A DNA stretch of 64,000 nucleotides from Drosophila persimilis (GCF_003286085.1 NW_020825294.1:7440001-7504000), one strand, 5' to 3'. Counted from the first letter of the stretch, positions 1-14,080 are shown. The notes: generated by a model from the letters alone, not told the origin. Made by a program: numbers and translations.

Positions 1-3000
1 TTTCCTATTCGCTTAATTTTGAAGATTGCCTAAAATAATTGTGACTTTATTAATATTTTCATATTGATTTATAATTTTTGTTATACTCATTTTCCTTTGC
101 GAGCATTTTCCCACCAAATGAGCTCCTTCATGTCCTCTGGTCACAATTCACAAGTCTTGTACATGTCTCTTCAGTATTTAATTAAAAATTCCGGATACTG
201 AAAGGCAAAGCCATAATTTTTGTAATAACAAGGAATAAATCGACTTAACAAAGGACTAAGCAACGAAAAAAGATACGAATTTAGGAAATGTTTGGGATAA
301 CTTTTGGAAAATGAAATCCGATATATGAAGAATCGTAAAAACCGGAAATTGTATTAGAATGCAGATGAGAGAAGCATTTCACAACATAATTTAAGGTGCG
401 ACTGTAAATTCTCGTTAATGAGAGGTTAACGAAACAATTGTTTCGTAAATTCCACCAAAACTACCACCTTCAATCTCCTGAAAGTGTAAAGGCACTTGAA
501 GTAATACTGCTCGTAGGGCACTTAAAGGGCAGCTTGTGTAACTAGAAACCCCAAACAAGCAGAGCAACCTACAGCCACATTGTTCTTAGCAACTGATTCA
601 AGGATACTGCCACTTAGCCACTTGTTTGTGGATTCGCAGGAGAATGTGCTGACAGGAAAATGGTGTCTGCGGCTTCTGAGTAAACATAGCTATCAGTTAC
701 AGTAGGGATTCAGTGCGGGGACAGTCCCAGTCTCTGGGCTATTCTTTAGGCATAATGGGATGCGTAATTTGTATTACCTTGAGGCCCCATTTGTGTGTGA
801 AAGGACGGTAGACACCCTCTGGGTGGGTTTCGTAAGGCATTTCTAATTATGCAAAACTTAGCAGCTTTGCGATGCGTTAATGGGACCCTCATAAAACTCA
901 CACAAAAAGGGAACACGTGCGAGGGTTACAAGTGGGGAAAAGGGTTAATATTTCCCAATTACATACAATTTTGCTTACTCTAATTAACGTCAAGACTTTA
1001 AGGCCGCTCCATATGCGAAATGGAAGCCATTTGCTCTAACGGCTACCAGATTCGTCATTACGCATATTTAATATTTTCTGTTTACTTTCAAAGCCCATCA
1101 AATGGTTTGTCTTTCCGAGTATTGCTATGCTGCAGGGATTCAAGGGCCCTCGAGCGGCAAACGGAACATGTTTGATGAGACATCAAATGTTTTTAAGGCT
1201 CGAACATGTATGAAGCCTCGAATAGCTCGAATGGCGTACTAAATTAATATTGTTTCCCGAAAATCCTAAGCTGGGGATATTTTATTTAACAGTTCATTGC
1301 CCTGCGGGCTGAGGCACGCCACTCAAATTAATGCCAGATTTGAAAAATTGCTTTTCTTATTTGATTAATAACCTCGGAACAATGCCTAGCCCCATGTCTC
1401 GCAGAGCCAACGACTTTTCGCAAAAGTGCTCATAATAGTCTTGGCCTTAGGGCTAGTCCTGCGGTGGTGGCAACGAGTTAGGTGGAATGTGAGTGCCGCA
1501 CTTTAATTGGGGAAAACGCAATAAGAAATTCCCATGCATATACCCGAAAAGGGAGATCTAACTTTAAATTATAAATTTGCACTAGAAAATGTTCCAGTAA
1601 ACAAGAATTTGAAAAACCAAATCCAGGCGACCTCCTGTCCTACGGCTGGCTCTTGCTTCGAGCTCGTTCTGCTGTGGGTTTCCCAAGGACACGCCACTTT
1701 ACGTGACTTCCTTAGTGTAAACAATTTGTTTGTTGATCTTCTCTGAATTTCAGCTCAATGCGATGTAGAGGTGGAGGAGTTATACGGCATGTCCCTGTTT
1801 AGTTTAAGCCACAGCACACAGGACAACAGCTGACTTCCTGTCCGCCAATGCCGGAGACAACTGAACAATGCCGGAGTTCGGCAAAAAACGAATGAGACCG
1901 TTGACAGCTGACGGCCCAATGACAGGGCCGTCTGTGCCTTTGCCGCCCAACAAGCTGATAAAGTTTGGGAATATGTTTCCCCTACTTGGGCACTTGTTAC
2001 TTGGCCCCGGTCTGGGGTGGGTGATTGGGTAGTAGTGATACTCACAGTACTCGCACTCTGCCACAAAAAACGTTTAAAGCGGAATGTTCGCCGAATGTTG
2101 CTGCCGAGCTTGAAGCTTATTAACCCTTGAAGTTATTTGTGCCACTTCCGGCTGGAAGCTTCCGTATTAAGATAACATAGCAACGAGCCAGGCCAGAGAA
2201 CGCTAGTATCTTTTGTGCATTCTTGGTTCTCAAGGACAAGTTCCACTTAACATTTCCTTTTTGCCACCCAGCACACAGGGCGAAACGCCAATGGCAGATC
2301 CTCTTGTCTATAAATGTATCCACGTTAGATGGACTCTCGCTCTTTTAGTTTTTCCCTGCCCTGCCCTGCAGCCATCGTTGTATTTGCCACTAGAACTAAC
2401 GTCATAATCAAAGTGCCTAAAACTTGAAACAGTCGCACCATAAAAGTAAATGTCTCAAGGTACAAGAACAAGGTATAAAAACCAAGCCAAGCAAGAAAGT
2501 AAGCATAGATTCTAAAAGATTCTACTGTAGAACAAAAACGTCGCAAAACAATGTCCTGCCTGGTCGAGAGGAATTGTTTAACTGTGTGACATGCCGCAGC
2601 TCGTGTGCTCATAAAAAGAGTATAAACATTTTTATGACTTTTGCCCCTTTTCTGGGGCATGCATGTCCTGCACCATTGAACTGGGGCACCAAAGAGCAGG
2701 GATCCATCCAAACATATTAGAGGGCTCTCAAATGTTTGCAAATTATATGTGCCTAATGGAAATCATTAAATGCGCCTTTGATTCCACTTCTAGATTATTG
2801 TTTTCAGCAGAGCTCGCTCCTATTTAAGACTTGAAAATGCCGCTGGCTAGTAGTTCAACAAGTAATGTACTACATTAAATAAATATTTTTCTTTTCATGG
2901 GAAATGGGGAAAATGCCCCCAGCAAATTCTATCATCAACTTTTCTTTCAAGCAACGAATGGGAGCTTTAAAGATTTCGTTCAGGATTTTATCTGATATAA

Positions 3001-4339
3001 TAACCATTTGATAGAGTTATAGCGAGGCACATCTTTTACCCCGAATGTGTACGTGCCTTTGGATAAATCACATTTTTTCGTTACCCATTTTTGTGGCCAT
3101 TTTCTTGGCGGGTAATAAATCATATTTTTTGCCATTTTGGATTTGTCTTCATATACAAATAGCAACAAAAGTTTCCTTTATGACAGAGATAGAGAGAGAT
3201 ATCCACTGGATACACAATGACTAAAGCTAACTGAGTGACGGGAAGGAAATTTGGTGTAAGCTTATTAATGTTACGCGAAATAGAACCCAAATAGAACATT
3301 ACTTATCTGGGGATTTATTCGGATAAGCAAATAACATTAAATTCAGAGTTCAGATAAATGTGTGGTATCAGTGTTCATATCTTTAAGCGTACGCCGGATG
3401 CCATAACATTTTATTTGGGAATTTATATTAATATACCTTAAAATTAATAAAATAATGCTGAAGAATCTGTGAAGTGGAGCAGGAACAATCAGCAAATATT
3501 TTGTGCTAATGTCTCGGGGATTCATATCCAAGATTCAAAGGAAATACCCAGATATGCTGGTTATCCATTAACCTATCCATCAATTAAGTTAGTTCGTATC
3601 ATTTAGGTACGACACCTTATGCAATTTGATGGTTGACTCGCCTGGTTTGACCACGCCCAGGAGCCGGAATGACGAATGTGTAACGTTGGCAACTGGCTGA
3701 GCCTGAGGAAAGCCCTCGATTCCTGGGCCCTTGATTGATGATTACTCTGTACAAATGCACGCCAAGGGCCAATAATCATACGCACTGGAGCACAATCCTG
3801 CGTGTATTTGATTAATAATCATCATATTACCGGGCGCTCTTTCTTCAATATTCAGGAGCTGCCAACTGGGAATCCAGCACATTCGAATGTTCAACATGCA
3901 TGAAGTTGTCGTTTTCGAGGATATTTAAAGATCATCAAAATAAACACGAAATACTCAGGACCTCAGGACCTAAATAAATTGAAAACCAAACCGAACATGA
4001 AATCTTTGTCTTCATGGTGACCACACTAACGTGTCCCATAACCATAGAGAGGGCTTTCCTTGCAAAGAGTGCTGGTAGCTCGCTTGGCATAGTACAAATT
4101 GCAATGACCTTAATGGACCTGCGTCATAATGACAATTGTGTCTATTGGCTCACACAACTTCATTTGAATGGCAGCAAATGTATTTTAATAACATCAGTGT
4201 CGACGGGAGACACTGGATTGCATTACATTCAATATAAATTTGCATTGAAAATAATGAGTATTACGTATTTACCGGACGCTTTGTGAAAAAAATTTAAAAA
4301 CATATGGAACATTTTTTACACTACTGCAGTTTACCCATT
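1..4339. other. non-coding left flank outside the inverted repeat
   Basis: I found no supportable gene in this 4.3 kb. The open frames here are short, start mostly at non-ATG codons and show no recognisable domain. The sequence is ordinary AT-rich fly intergenic or intronic DNA with short TAATTA-type motifs. I did not detect a mirror copy of it elsewhere in the window, so it appears to lie outside the large inverted repeat whose outer edge is near 4340. Confidence 0.6.
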
Positions 4340-7300
4340 TAAAAATTGTAATACATCTCAGTCCCCTTCACTGCACCACCTGTACTCCAATTGGATTTCA
4401 TGAGCCTCAATTGAAGTATGCAAATATTGATTTCTTTCGTTACTATATTTCCGCATATGGAAGCATTTTCACTTTAACTGTTGGGTCTTGTGGCAAAACA
4501 CGCCCGAAGAAATTACAATAACAAATGTTCAACTATTTTTTAAAGTTCAACAGAATGTCTGAATACGTAGCTCGGCGTTTTTTCATTTCAATCAGTTTTG
4601 CTTATCTGCTGGTCGTCGTTTGTGGTTGTAATAACAGACATCAACGCCAGGAAGCGCCAGTGGGTTGGTTGGCCATTCAGCCGAAAAATGAGAGCGATTT
4701 TTAAAAATCGGAATCGTTTATGTACTCTGCCTCGACCAGAAGCAGAGCCGGGAGAGCCAAAGCCATCGCCAAGCCTATCTGAGGACATTTTTAGGTCCTA
4801 TCCTATTCTATCCCTAACTTCCTATCCCTGAAATAGTTTTTAGATCCTCCGTTTCCGTCTCTGTATCTGCAATGAGGCCAAAAATCAATGTGGGTTTTCC
4901 CAAACTGCAGTAACATTCTTTCTCTTGTATATTGCTCTTGCTGTTTTTTATCCCCTAATCCCCCCCGTTGTAGTAAAGGTCGATTTTTAAATAAAACTTT
5001 CAATTAGTAAATGTATTTTTTTTTCTCTTGTGCCCCCGACAATAAGTTTTGATATATCGCACTGTGCGGCTTTGGTTTTATATATAAAAAAAAAAACCCA
5101 TTAAAGGGTTCTCCAAAGAGCGTTTGCACTGGTCTCCAAATTCGTGGATGACCAGAGCTATGAGTAAACAAATAGTTAATTAATATTTATAAATTTTAAT
5201 CCAGAATTTAATAAACCACTTTGTATATTATTAAAAGTTCAAGTGTAAATTATGGTACATCATAATTGAATTTGAATTTTAAATGAAATTAGTTGATTGA
5301 ATAATTTTATAAATGTACGAATTTATTATGTTTTCATTTCATAAATGAAAAAGAGGAGTGAAAATAAAAGAGGAGTGGACGTATTTTTTTAGCCTCAATA
5401 GAGGCATTCTTAAAACACATTCACACCAAAGGATTAAATAAAATAATGCAAAATGTATGTAGGAAGTCAAACAATAGTCTGACTTAATAGTATAAAGCCA
5501 AGTATAAATCTGAAAAAATGTTTGCCATATACATACAGACAGACAGATTCGCTCTCCGTCAACAAACACTTTTTAAACTTAACTTCAGAGAAGAGGAAAA
5601 GCAGAGAAGTATTGCACAGTGGAATATATTTTCTTGCTAATACTTAGGAGCTCTTCAAATTGATGAAAGATTACACTCCTAATGAGGCTCAACTCAAGAC
5701 TCAAGGAATAAGAACGGAAGAACGAATGATTCTTGCAAGTAAAGACAGAATTTGCTCTGTGACTCTCATCAAGGGACACAGTTGATGGCAGCCCTCTTGG
5801 AATTTGATAGCGTCGCACGTCCCTTTCCGGAAACAATTGTGGGCGGGTTTCCCTTTGTCATTCAGCTGAGTGGAATCCGCAGGACACATTGAATATCCAA
5901 CTGGAAATGTACTTTTTCAGCCAACACAATGCCGTCAAAGGGTTCCAGCTTCACCACTTTCATTACCAGAAATACAAAACTTCTTTGTGACCAGTCACAG
6001 TTCGTCTGGTTTTAAGCTGTCATTGGACCCAAAGAGTTTGGTGTGTGACGCTGCGATCTGCATTGAATAAAGTTGAACAATTTTTGGGCAAACTTTGGCA
6101 CAGAGTAATCAATTTGTCATAAGATGTCAGGTCAGGAGTGTTTGACCATTTGGACCGATGAAAACAGACCCGCATTTGGCACGTGCTATTGCCGCACTGC
6201 CAAACCAAACTCTGATTTCAATGGACCTCGTGGCTGAATGTAAAACTAAAATTGAATTTTTATTTATTTTGGGACCCGACGGCAGGACCCTTCTATTCAG
6301 GTGTTTCTTAACACAGACACACACACTCACCTAAGCGCTTATAAAATATTTTGTGACAAGCTCAGCACAAACATAAAAGTTGCTAAAGGGAAGCCGGATG
6401 CCTTCCGAAATACGTTCAAACAACGGCCGGAGAGTGTGTCAACACAATCAGCATAATAACCTAGGGTACGTATGGTCGTGACCCCAAAGGGCTTCAATAA
6501 AAGTGGATTAAATGTAAACATGTGTGAGATTGCCTCTGCCATGGCAGGTTCTTGAGCCCTCACGCAATTTCCTCAAGAGGGACTCGACCTCGAACTGATC
6601 CCTAACCCCATATCCTACCCGTCCCATATCCCATTGGATATGGCCAAGTCAATGCCTAATGACTTTGGTTACATGCCGTATTAGGCAGGACAAATGACAG
6701 CCAAGCTCTAGCAATCTCGGGTTCGAAGTTTAAGTGCACATTTATCCATCCTCGACCTTTTGTATGAACAAATGGGCCGCCCCTGAATGGCCTGACTTGG
6801 TATTGGTCTATCCTTCTGTGTTGCCGCAAATTAAGTGGAATTAAAATGAATTATTTAAATCTTAATTTAGCGAAGGAAGAAAATAGTTTTATTGAGTGCG
6901 GATAAGGGATTCAGAAATCACTTGGGCATTACTTGATTAAATCGAATTTGAATTTCGAAGTATTTGGTGAATATAGTTTATAAGTATCCTCTTCAGTACT
7001 TTCCAAAGATACAAAATTTGCCTAAATTCGATAAAAGGCAATATGATCTTTAGCTGCTTCAATCTCAAACAATTAAGTGGAAAAATATAACTTCAAGTGA
7101 TTATCCATAGCCCATCCAATCGATAATATCAGCCGCAAATAACTTTCATTGCGTTACAGACTATCATGCGGTGCCCAAATATATTGGCAATCATTTGGTG
7201 GTAAGCCAGAAGGAGCTCCCTTTTCATCGATTCGATTTTCGTGATTATGTGCCACTGCCACCACCCGAAGGCAATTTTGCCCTAATTTAATTAACACGTC

Positions 7301-8740
7301 TTTTGTTTTATTCGGTTGTACGAGTATTCATATACCATTCCCTTGCGCACAGCCTTTTTGCCCAGCAAAAAAATGAACAGCCAGCCCACAAAATTCCATG
7401 TCAGAGGCAAACGCTAAAGCGCTTTTTATGGCTCTTTTGAATACTTCGCTTAAAGACATTAAAAAGTCTTCAAGATTCTGAAGTTTTTCGTTTGTTCATT
7501 GGGATTTCCGTTCTTTGTTTCTGCTTTTCTTCTGCGAATGGAGAAGAAGAGTCGCCAGTTTTTGACTTGAACTCGTCATAAATAATGGTAATTATGGATT
7601 GGACTTTGGTCATGACTCAGACACTTGTCCATAATCCGTCGTGGGAAATTCCGTTGCTTAAAACGTTGCTTGCTTAAAAGTTTGCCCACTTAAATTCTCA
7701 CAACAGGAAATACACACAGTCCAAGGAAGCTTCTTTTTCCATCCTTTTCATTATTGGCGCCATTTGGCGGCCATCTGCGGTTCTCTGGCACTCGTCTGAC
7801 AGCCACCAGAAATTCCAGCAAAACTTTCTCTTCGTACTTATTCATATACAAATTTTAAGAGTGTACAAAACCTCGTTCTTGAGGCGTGAAATGACTGTCA
7901 AAGATGTCAACGGAGGAGTTTGCCGTCGGGCCCCAGTCAAAACTTGAGTGTTTCCCTCACACAGTCGCGGAAGAAATTACTTAATTAAAGTTTTGAGAGT
8001 TGAGTAAAATATTGCCGTCTCGTTGAAAATTAAATTTTAATTTGCCCCTCATTATACCTGCCTTGGTTTGCTTTTCGGCCTTTGGAATATCATGTTTCAC
8101 TAATTAATAAATTTGGTTCAAATTGAAAGTCAGTTTGATTGTATCGCAATATTATTATTTGTTATTAAAAAAGTATCGATTTTATGATTACCTCTAAATA
8201 AATAAATTCAAATTTGTGTGGCAATTCTGTCTATGTAAATATGTTGAGCATTTGAAACTATTATTTCAAAAGAAGAAAAAAAAACGATACTCCCATTATT
8301 CTGTTTAAGCGGGTTCTTAGAACAAATTAGAAGAATTTTCTTTTCAAAGCAAAATTATATATTTTTCTGTCTTGCAATATCAATTTTTTTTTTGTCTCCT
8401 GACTTCTTTTTTCTTGGGGCCCATGCAAAAGTAATTTAGAAAACAATTTTGTCAAGGAGCACACAAACTGTCAGAGAAACTTTCCACTTATCCAATAAAG
8501 CGGAAATAAATTCAAATAAATTGTACATTTAATTTAAATGTATAGCAAAATTGTATGCTGTAATTAAACAGAGAAATCGCGACCACATAATGGGGCTTTG
8601 TGCCTCTCATTGATTTACTTAAATTGTTTAACAAATTGTAGTGGTAGATATCACATGTGAGGAGGGCTAGGGCAATAACACGGCACAAATTTAATTAAAA
8701 CAGAACTGGAATGAGAGGCAAGCGTTGTGAGTCGAAGTTT

Positions 8741-8972
8741 TGATACTCTTGCAGATCTTATGTCCCTGAGGAGCGCTCTACATACGCCTTTTGGTCTAAT
8801 ATGATATAATCAAGCATCATTCATGATATATACTGTAATGATGCACTCCTGACCTTTTTGAGGGACGAATTGTAAGTATGGAAAAAGTACTTTTTGGTTT
8901 TGGAAATGAGTACATCATTTTATGCATTGCATAACATCTGATCAGAATAATCATACCCTCTGCAAGAGTACA
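8741..8972. mobile_element. short interspersed element with inverted CTTGCAG-type ends
   Basis: A stretch of about 230 bp begins with tgatactcttgcag and ends with the inverse-type sequence taccctctgcaagagtac, so its termini are an imperfect inverted repeat. Fly short interspersed repeats of the SGM/INE-1 (DINE) kind carry similar terminal palindromes; that family assignment is from general knowledge and is tentative. The mirror position in the right arm (about 57943-57985) keeps only a roughly 45 bp version. Either the element was internally deleted there or only its ends predate the duplication. Confidence 0.4.
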
Positions 8973-8984
8973 AAGAATGAACAA

Positions 8985-9822
8985 CTCCACGCACTAGATT
9001 CTACTGTCAGTTCGGTCTGCCCTCCCACTCATCCTTTGGGATTAGAAATTCATTTAGACAGTGGGTTAGGCTTTAGAAAAGTGTAGGCCTGAGAGCGTAA
9101 ATTTTCGAGGCAAACTAAAATGCAATTTTGTGGACGACACGAACTGCATTTTGGGCAACCCGATGGCCGCGCCAGTCGACTCCGCTGTGCCGTTGATGTT
9201 TGTTTATGGGCAGCGCCTTTCATTAGTGGCCAACTTGATGGCTGGCTGGCAGGAATAGCTGTCAGTTTAATGTCATTTATATGCCACGATTTGCTGAAGC
9301 CAGAAAACTTTCCTGAATCACGACGATTCAGTGCACGTTCTTTGTCTCCTGGGCTACCATTTAGTGGTTGGTTAAAGAGCGTTCCATTCCGATGATTTCC
9401 ATTTTCTCGGTATTTTATTTTAAGTGATATTTTTGCAATCATTTTCTCAGGGGAAAATAGGAACTGAAACAAAAAAAAAGCTTGTGAATAGAATCGTATT
9501 GTTTTGGCCTCAATGAGCCATAGATATCTCCCACAAGGAACTCCCCAAAAATATCCTGCCGCATCGGTTTCTTTTTATAAAAACTGTGACAAACTGTCTT
9601 GCCATCTGCATCCATCTGGATGGCTCACTTTGTCCAATCATTTATCTGTCTGAAGATTTTTTTTGCCGTTGAGGGCAATTTCGTGTACAAAATATGGTTT
9701 TCATTCATTTTTCCCATGATTTTAAGTTGTCCGTTTATTCATTTCATTTATTTTGTTGGCCAACTTAATGCTTGAAGTGATCTAAAAAGTTCTTAAGGTA
9801 TGGTTGATGAATAAATTATGGA
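8985..9822. other. left-arm segment with little or no mirror counterpart
   Basis: Homology to the right arm is clear up to about 8980 and resumes at about 9823 (paired with about 57540). The intervening 0.84 kb faces only about 0.4 kb of dissimilar sequence in the right arm (about 57560-57930). Open frames inside (for example 9050-9472 on the minus strand) begin at non-ATG codons, lack domains and read as chance frames. It is either an insertion on the left or a replacement or deletion on the right. Confidence 0.45.
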
Positions 9823-12800
9823 GCATTTCAGATTGCATTCTTTCAAATGTTGTGTGATTTAAGTAAATATGTAGTTTAATTTAAATATTTTTGTTTTTTC
9901 AGATAAGACTCTATCTGCCTACAATATCAGGTAAGAGCATAAGTCATTTCCCTTTGATAAAGTTGCACCTCCTATCCTCACCACCATTCTGATCAATCCC
10001 CACCATTCCATTTCCCCGTTTAATTGATTTCGATTGTTTCGTGTCCCATTCATCTTTTTTCCTCGCCATCGACATTACTGAGCATCGGACAAAACTCATA
10101 ACTGTCATTGTTATTGCTTTCGAGGTGGTCCTATTGTCCGGCAATACTTCGGCTCAAATGAGGCGTAGGCCTCGCCGCCTGATGAACTGCACACAAATGT
10201 ACCAGAATGCCGGGAAAACCGAAAGAGACGACCGGAAGGAAAAACTGTTTGCAAAAACTATGGTTTTCCGTCTGGCGGTTGCCAGGAAGCCCATTTATCA
10301 GGCTGTGCGAAGTCGTTGAATGAAACTGTTTTGCTGGTGAATGCAATTTAGCGTAAAATAATAGTTTTTTTTCTCATTCCTTCTAACAGCTCTAGCCCAG
10401 AGCTATATGGGTGCTCCATGAATGCAATTCTTTATGGGAGAGCTCTATGAGTGGAGTGAAGCCAGATAATTGCGGCTTTCTGTGCAATGGAAATTAACTT
10501 TCAATTGGGAAAGCTTTACAGTAGAGTAAATAACATGAAAGGAGTCCGGGGCAGGCCCGTTTGGATCCATCACAATGAAATCAGCGAGAATGCCCAAAAG
10601 CCTATGCAACAGAAAGTGTTTTTCCGGCCCGGTAAAAAGAAGAAATCCCTGCAAAAAAAGAAGCCGAAACACTAACAGAAATTGGGTCTAATAACAGTAT
10701 TGAGTAGAAATGGCAGAAGGAAAAAAAGTGGTAGACTGCCGGGAGGAATTAGAAACCAATTTACTTGTGTGTGTGTACGTTCCTATAGAGAAAAAAATAG
10801 TCAAAATAAACTGAAATGCTTTCACTGGGATAAAGAGACACCATTCAAACAGAACTCTGAACTCGCACGGTTTTAGTTAAAAATAAATCTTTGTTTTTAA
10901 TTGGCAGCACCTTTAATGCTTGACTTCCCCGTAAACGGGAGAGCGGGCCGCAAAGGTTGCTACGAGTGACCTTCTCCTTAAAGACCATTCCGATTGGCAT
11001 CTGTCAAATTAAATTGCATTTAAAGAGCTTAAAGGTCGAGCCGACATCAACAGAATCAGCTCCAGACCAAGGCCCATCTGTCAATGGCAATGATGATGAG
11101 GGTTTTACCCCTTTATCGACGTAAATTTATAAGGACTGACAGCTCCCAGGGAGAAATGGGAATTTTTTGTATGGCCAAGTGTGCAAGTTGATTCGCTACC
11201 AGACGTCAGATATCCTTGATTATTAGCAACAGATTTTTCACTATATACATATGTACATATTAATATATAGGGAGATAAATACATACTTCGGGCTCAAAGA
11301 AAAAAAATTATTGTAAAGTGCCATTTCATACACATTTTCCTTGAAATAATTGTCTGTGCACTTTTATTATGATCATTCAAAGTTTAATTTAAAAGTTTTT
11401 TAACGAACAAAGTTCATCCTGTTGATGTCATGTGGGTTGGTTATACTTTACATCCATAGGGATGTATAATTCCATGTAAATGTATAAATTTGTTAATTAA
11501 TTGTGTTGATGAGAATATATATCTGATAGCTGACCGTTCGAGGATACACTCGGACATTGTGCTCCCGTCATTGGTAGTTCTCCTGTCAGTTTATCTCCTG
11601 CATTATTCAAATGAGCCCGCGACAAATTCTATATGAAACTACAACAATCAACATGCTTTATTACATTACACCCTTTCACCTTTCACACCTGTTCCAATAA
11701 ATTTCGCAATTGCAAAGTACGTGTCAGTATGAATTATTTATACAATTAACGTTGCCTATTTGAAATGCAATTTAATTCCTCGAAAGAGCAATGACAGAGC
11801 CCATTCGCACGCACTTTCCTCCACACAGAGGTATCCCGAGATACATTGGTAACAGGCAGAGGGCAAAAGAAAGCACTGGAAAAGATAGAACAGAAAAAGG
11901 ATTCAAAGAACAGGAGCAAATTATACGGCGTTCTGTGCCGATGCCGTGGCCAAGGATAGTACTGGACCGGACCTGCTGAACATTGCAACGAGAGTCGCAT
12001 TGCAATTGAATTAATTAATATTTAAATGCTTCCCATTCACCATTTTGCGCCCTTTCGCCTGTCTCTTAAATGCAAATTTATTGGTTTTTTGACGGTGTGG
12101 ACAGGGCCACAAAAAAAAGAAAGAAAATGGAATAAGGATAAGGAATTACACATTTTGCCACGCAGGTCCGCAAAAGAAGTACTCAAGTAGACTAGGGTTT
12201 GGACACACCTGCTGTTACGTATCGAAAGTTTCCAGGGGGATATTAACAGGTTTCCAAGATGTCACCGAACGAAAGTGGTGGCATTAACTGGGATAATGAA
12301 AAACTGACTGGATCCCAGGCAAACTTAATGCAAATAGTGGAAAAGACCAAATACAACGAACGTGAAGATAGTTTTAATAGAAACCCAACATTTAAGCTAA
12401 TCGATTAAATTATTTATTTATTTCGTTAAGTGACAGATTAATTGATCTCGATTTGGGCAATTAGCTTAAATATTTTCCAAAAATTAAGCTGCCAATTAAG
12501 GTGTATTAATCACCCAAGGCAAGTCACAAAAAGTGACAGAAATGTTTCTGTGAAATTGAAATTGTAACTCCGGGCGATATTAATGTTTTCTCTCGCTCTC
12601 AGTCTCCCCATCTATCCATCAACCTGTAATGTTGGTCTCTGATTTATTTATGAGGCAAACACACAGCTTGAAGCACTCAATCTGAATCTCTGGTGCTCTC
12701 TGGCAAAATCTGTGCCTGAGAAATTCCATCTCAGGTGGGTGACGAGGATAATGGGTATTTGCTTGAATACCAAATTTGGAGTGGGTCAATAATATGTTTA

Positions 12801-13298
12801 ATACTTATGCTATACGATACTTAAAGAACATACATATGTATATCAACAAATTTCCATGGATTTCAGCAATGAATAAATAACATTAAGCAGAAATTTTAAT
12901 GGTAAAAAAATAACCAAATTTAATATTCTGTCTCGTTTCTATTGGAGAGACAAATGTTTATCAAATACATGAAACGACACTCACTAAACTTGTCCAACAG
13001 AAATTAATTAAATGTATTTAACAGAGAAAGGGATGTCATATTGAGATGCTCCATAAGTGTCTGGCTCTGGCTGTGGCCCTGGCTTTGGCTCTGTCGAAAC
13101 TGCGAGTGCAATGCAGATAAACGAAGCTAATTACCAAAAATGTAAAAGTTCTCAAAACGCTGTTCAGCTGCGTTTCCCCACGTTCCAGTGCAGGCGAAAC
13201 AAACTTTGTATAGTCTACTGCTATTAGACAACGATTGCCTCCCCGGTGTGGGGCTCCATCTCCATCCTTTCACATCCTCGACGGCGCGACAGCACTTA

Positions 13299-13327
13299 GG
13301 GGGGGGGGGGGGGGGTGGGGGGGGGGG
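13299..13327 (+). repeat. poly-G tract
   Basis: Seventeen G residues, one T, then eleven G residues. A run this long in an AT-rich fly region is unusual, is likely to be length-variable, and could form G-quadruplex-like structure. It is also a place where sequencing and assembly commonly miscall length. I saw no matching tract at the mirror position in the right arm. Confidence 0.95.
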
Positions 13328-13679
13328 AAGTTGTCTATAGAAGGTGATCTTCCCTATCAAGAGAACCCGAATTTTTCACAAATATGCTGAATGTTACGAC
13401 ACCTGTTGAGTTCCGCAAAAGTTTATCAACTCTATTCGAGACATGCAATTTGTATTTTTCATACATCTCAATCCGCACTAATTATGGTCAAAACTTTTGA
13501 CTCAAGGAAAAGCTCATTAAAATCACCCAAGACTGGCGTTAAGCGGACCTGCTGTTGAAGCCAAAAACTTTCGCACACCTTCTGACGTGACAGGCCTGCT
13601 GACATAGAGAAGGGATCAAAACCAGGGCAGGTAAAAAAAGGGACTTGGGCCGATCGGCGACGCGCAGGTAGGAGGCTGG

Positions 13680-13890
13680 GCTACTGCGTCGACTGCCTGG
13701 CTTCCACGCACAGTCTTCAGCAGAGGGAGTCGAAGAAAAGAGAGGCTCGCAGCGGCGACAAGGCCAAGAGCAGCCAGAGCCGATCGAGGACGAGGGAGCT
13801 CCACGGAGCTCATCGCCAGACCGTCCGCTGACATGCCTTCCGGAGGCCATACGCAGCTTGGCACGCCTTCAAGCCGTGCTCAAGCCGTAA
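13680..13890 (+). pseudogene. basic-protein gene relic, left-arm copy
   Basis: Read on the plus strand, this encodes a short arginine/lysine/serine-rich stretch (QRESKKREARSGDKAK, then SRSRTRE) that aligns in frame with SQRESRKMEARSDDNKTK and SRSRTRG on the minus strand at 52690-52906. The left copy lacks about 110 bp that the right copy retains, between the cgcacagtcttcag segment and the RES motif, and it ends in a different frame. I do not recognise the parent gene. Retention of the frame in this short segment in both arms suggests a once-coding exon duplicated with the arms. It abuts the left-arm island and converges on the zinc-finger gene. Confidence 0.5.
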
Positions 13891-13929
13891 AAGCCAGTTG
13901 GCAAGGGGGTAAACGTAACAAAAGAATTA

Positions 13930-13935
13930 TTTATT
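13930..13935 (-). terminator. poly(A) signal candidate for the ZAD gene
   Basis: AATAAA on the minus strand, about 150 bp past the stop codon of the zinc-finger gene at 14081-14083. The 3' UTR between them is AT-rich with no competing AATAAA that I noticed. It places the transcript end close to the edge of the single-copy island. Confidence 0.55.
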
Positions 13936-14080
13936 CATGTAACCAGTTCTTACAATGTTTTCTAAATAAATGGTTTTTCATCGTCAATTAGCCAAAAATT
14001 AAAAAGAACAAAAGTAAAGATTCGATGGAAATTTTACACGAGGCAAACGGACGACCGAACGCTTTTCAGGCATATTTTCT

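Larger units (their letters stand above)
4340..13880 (+). repeat. left arm, outer block of giant inverted repeat
   Basis: Sequence here recurs in reverse complement and mirror order at 52690-63850. Anchors read by eye (left with right): 4530-4760 with 63440-63680; 5130-5180 with about 63190-63230; 5580-5680 with 61340-61440; 6060-6330 with 60690-60900; 6380-6560 with 60460-60640; 8430-8480 with 58210-58270; 10140-10350 with 57010-57240; 10900-11110 with 56150-56370; 11540-11610 with 55840-55920; 11700-12000 with 54330-54630; 12180-12270 with 54050-54160; 13680-13800 with 52730-52960. Identity is about 92% near 10.2 kb and about 85% near 4.6 kb, with many small indels. The block is essentially non-coding. 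Divergence this high with large indels argues against allelic haplotypes joined in assembly. Confidence 0.9.

Noticed and set aside
2325-2741. 138-codon minus-strand open frame
   Set aside because: The start is not ATG, there is no domain and nothing supports splicing; treated as chance.
9050-9472. 140-codon minus-strand frame in the left-only segment
   Set aside because: Non-ATG start, equally open opposite strand, no recognisable motif.
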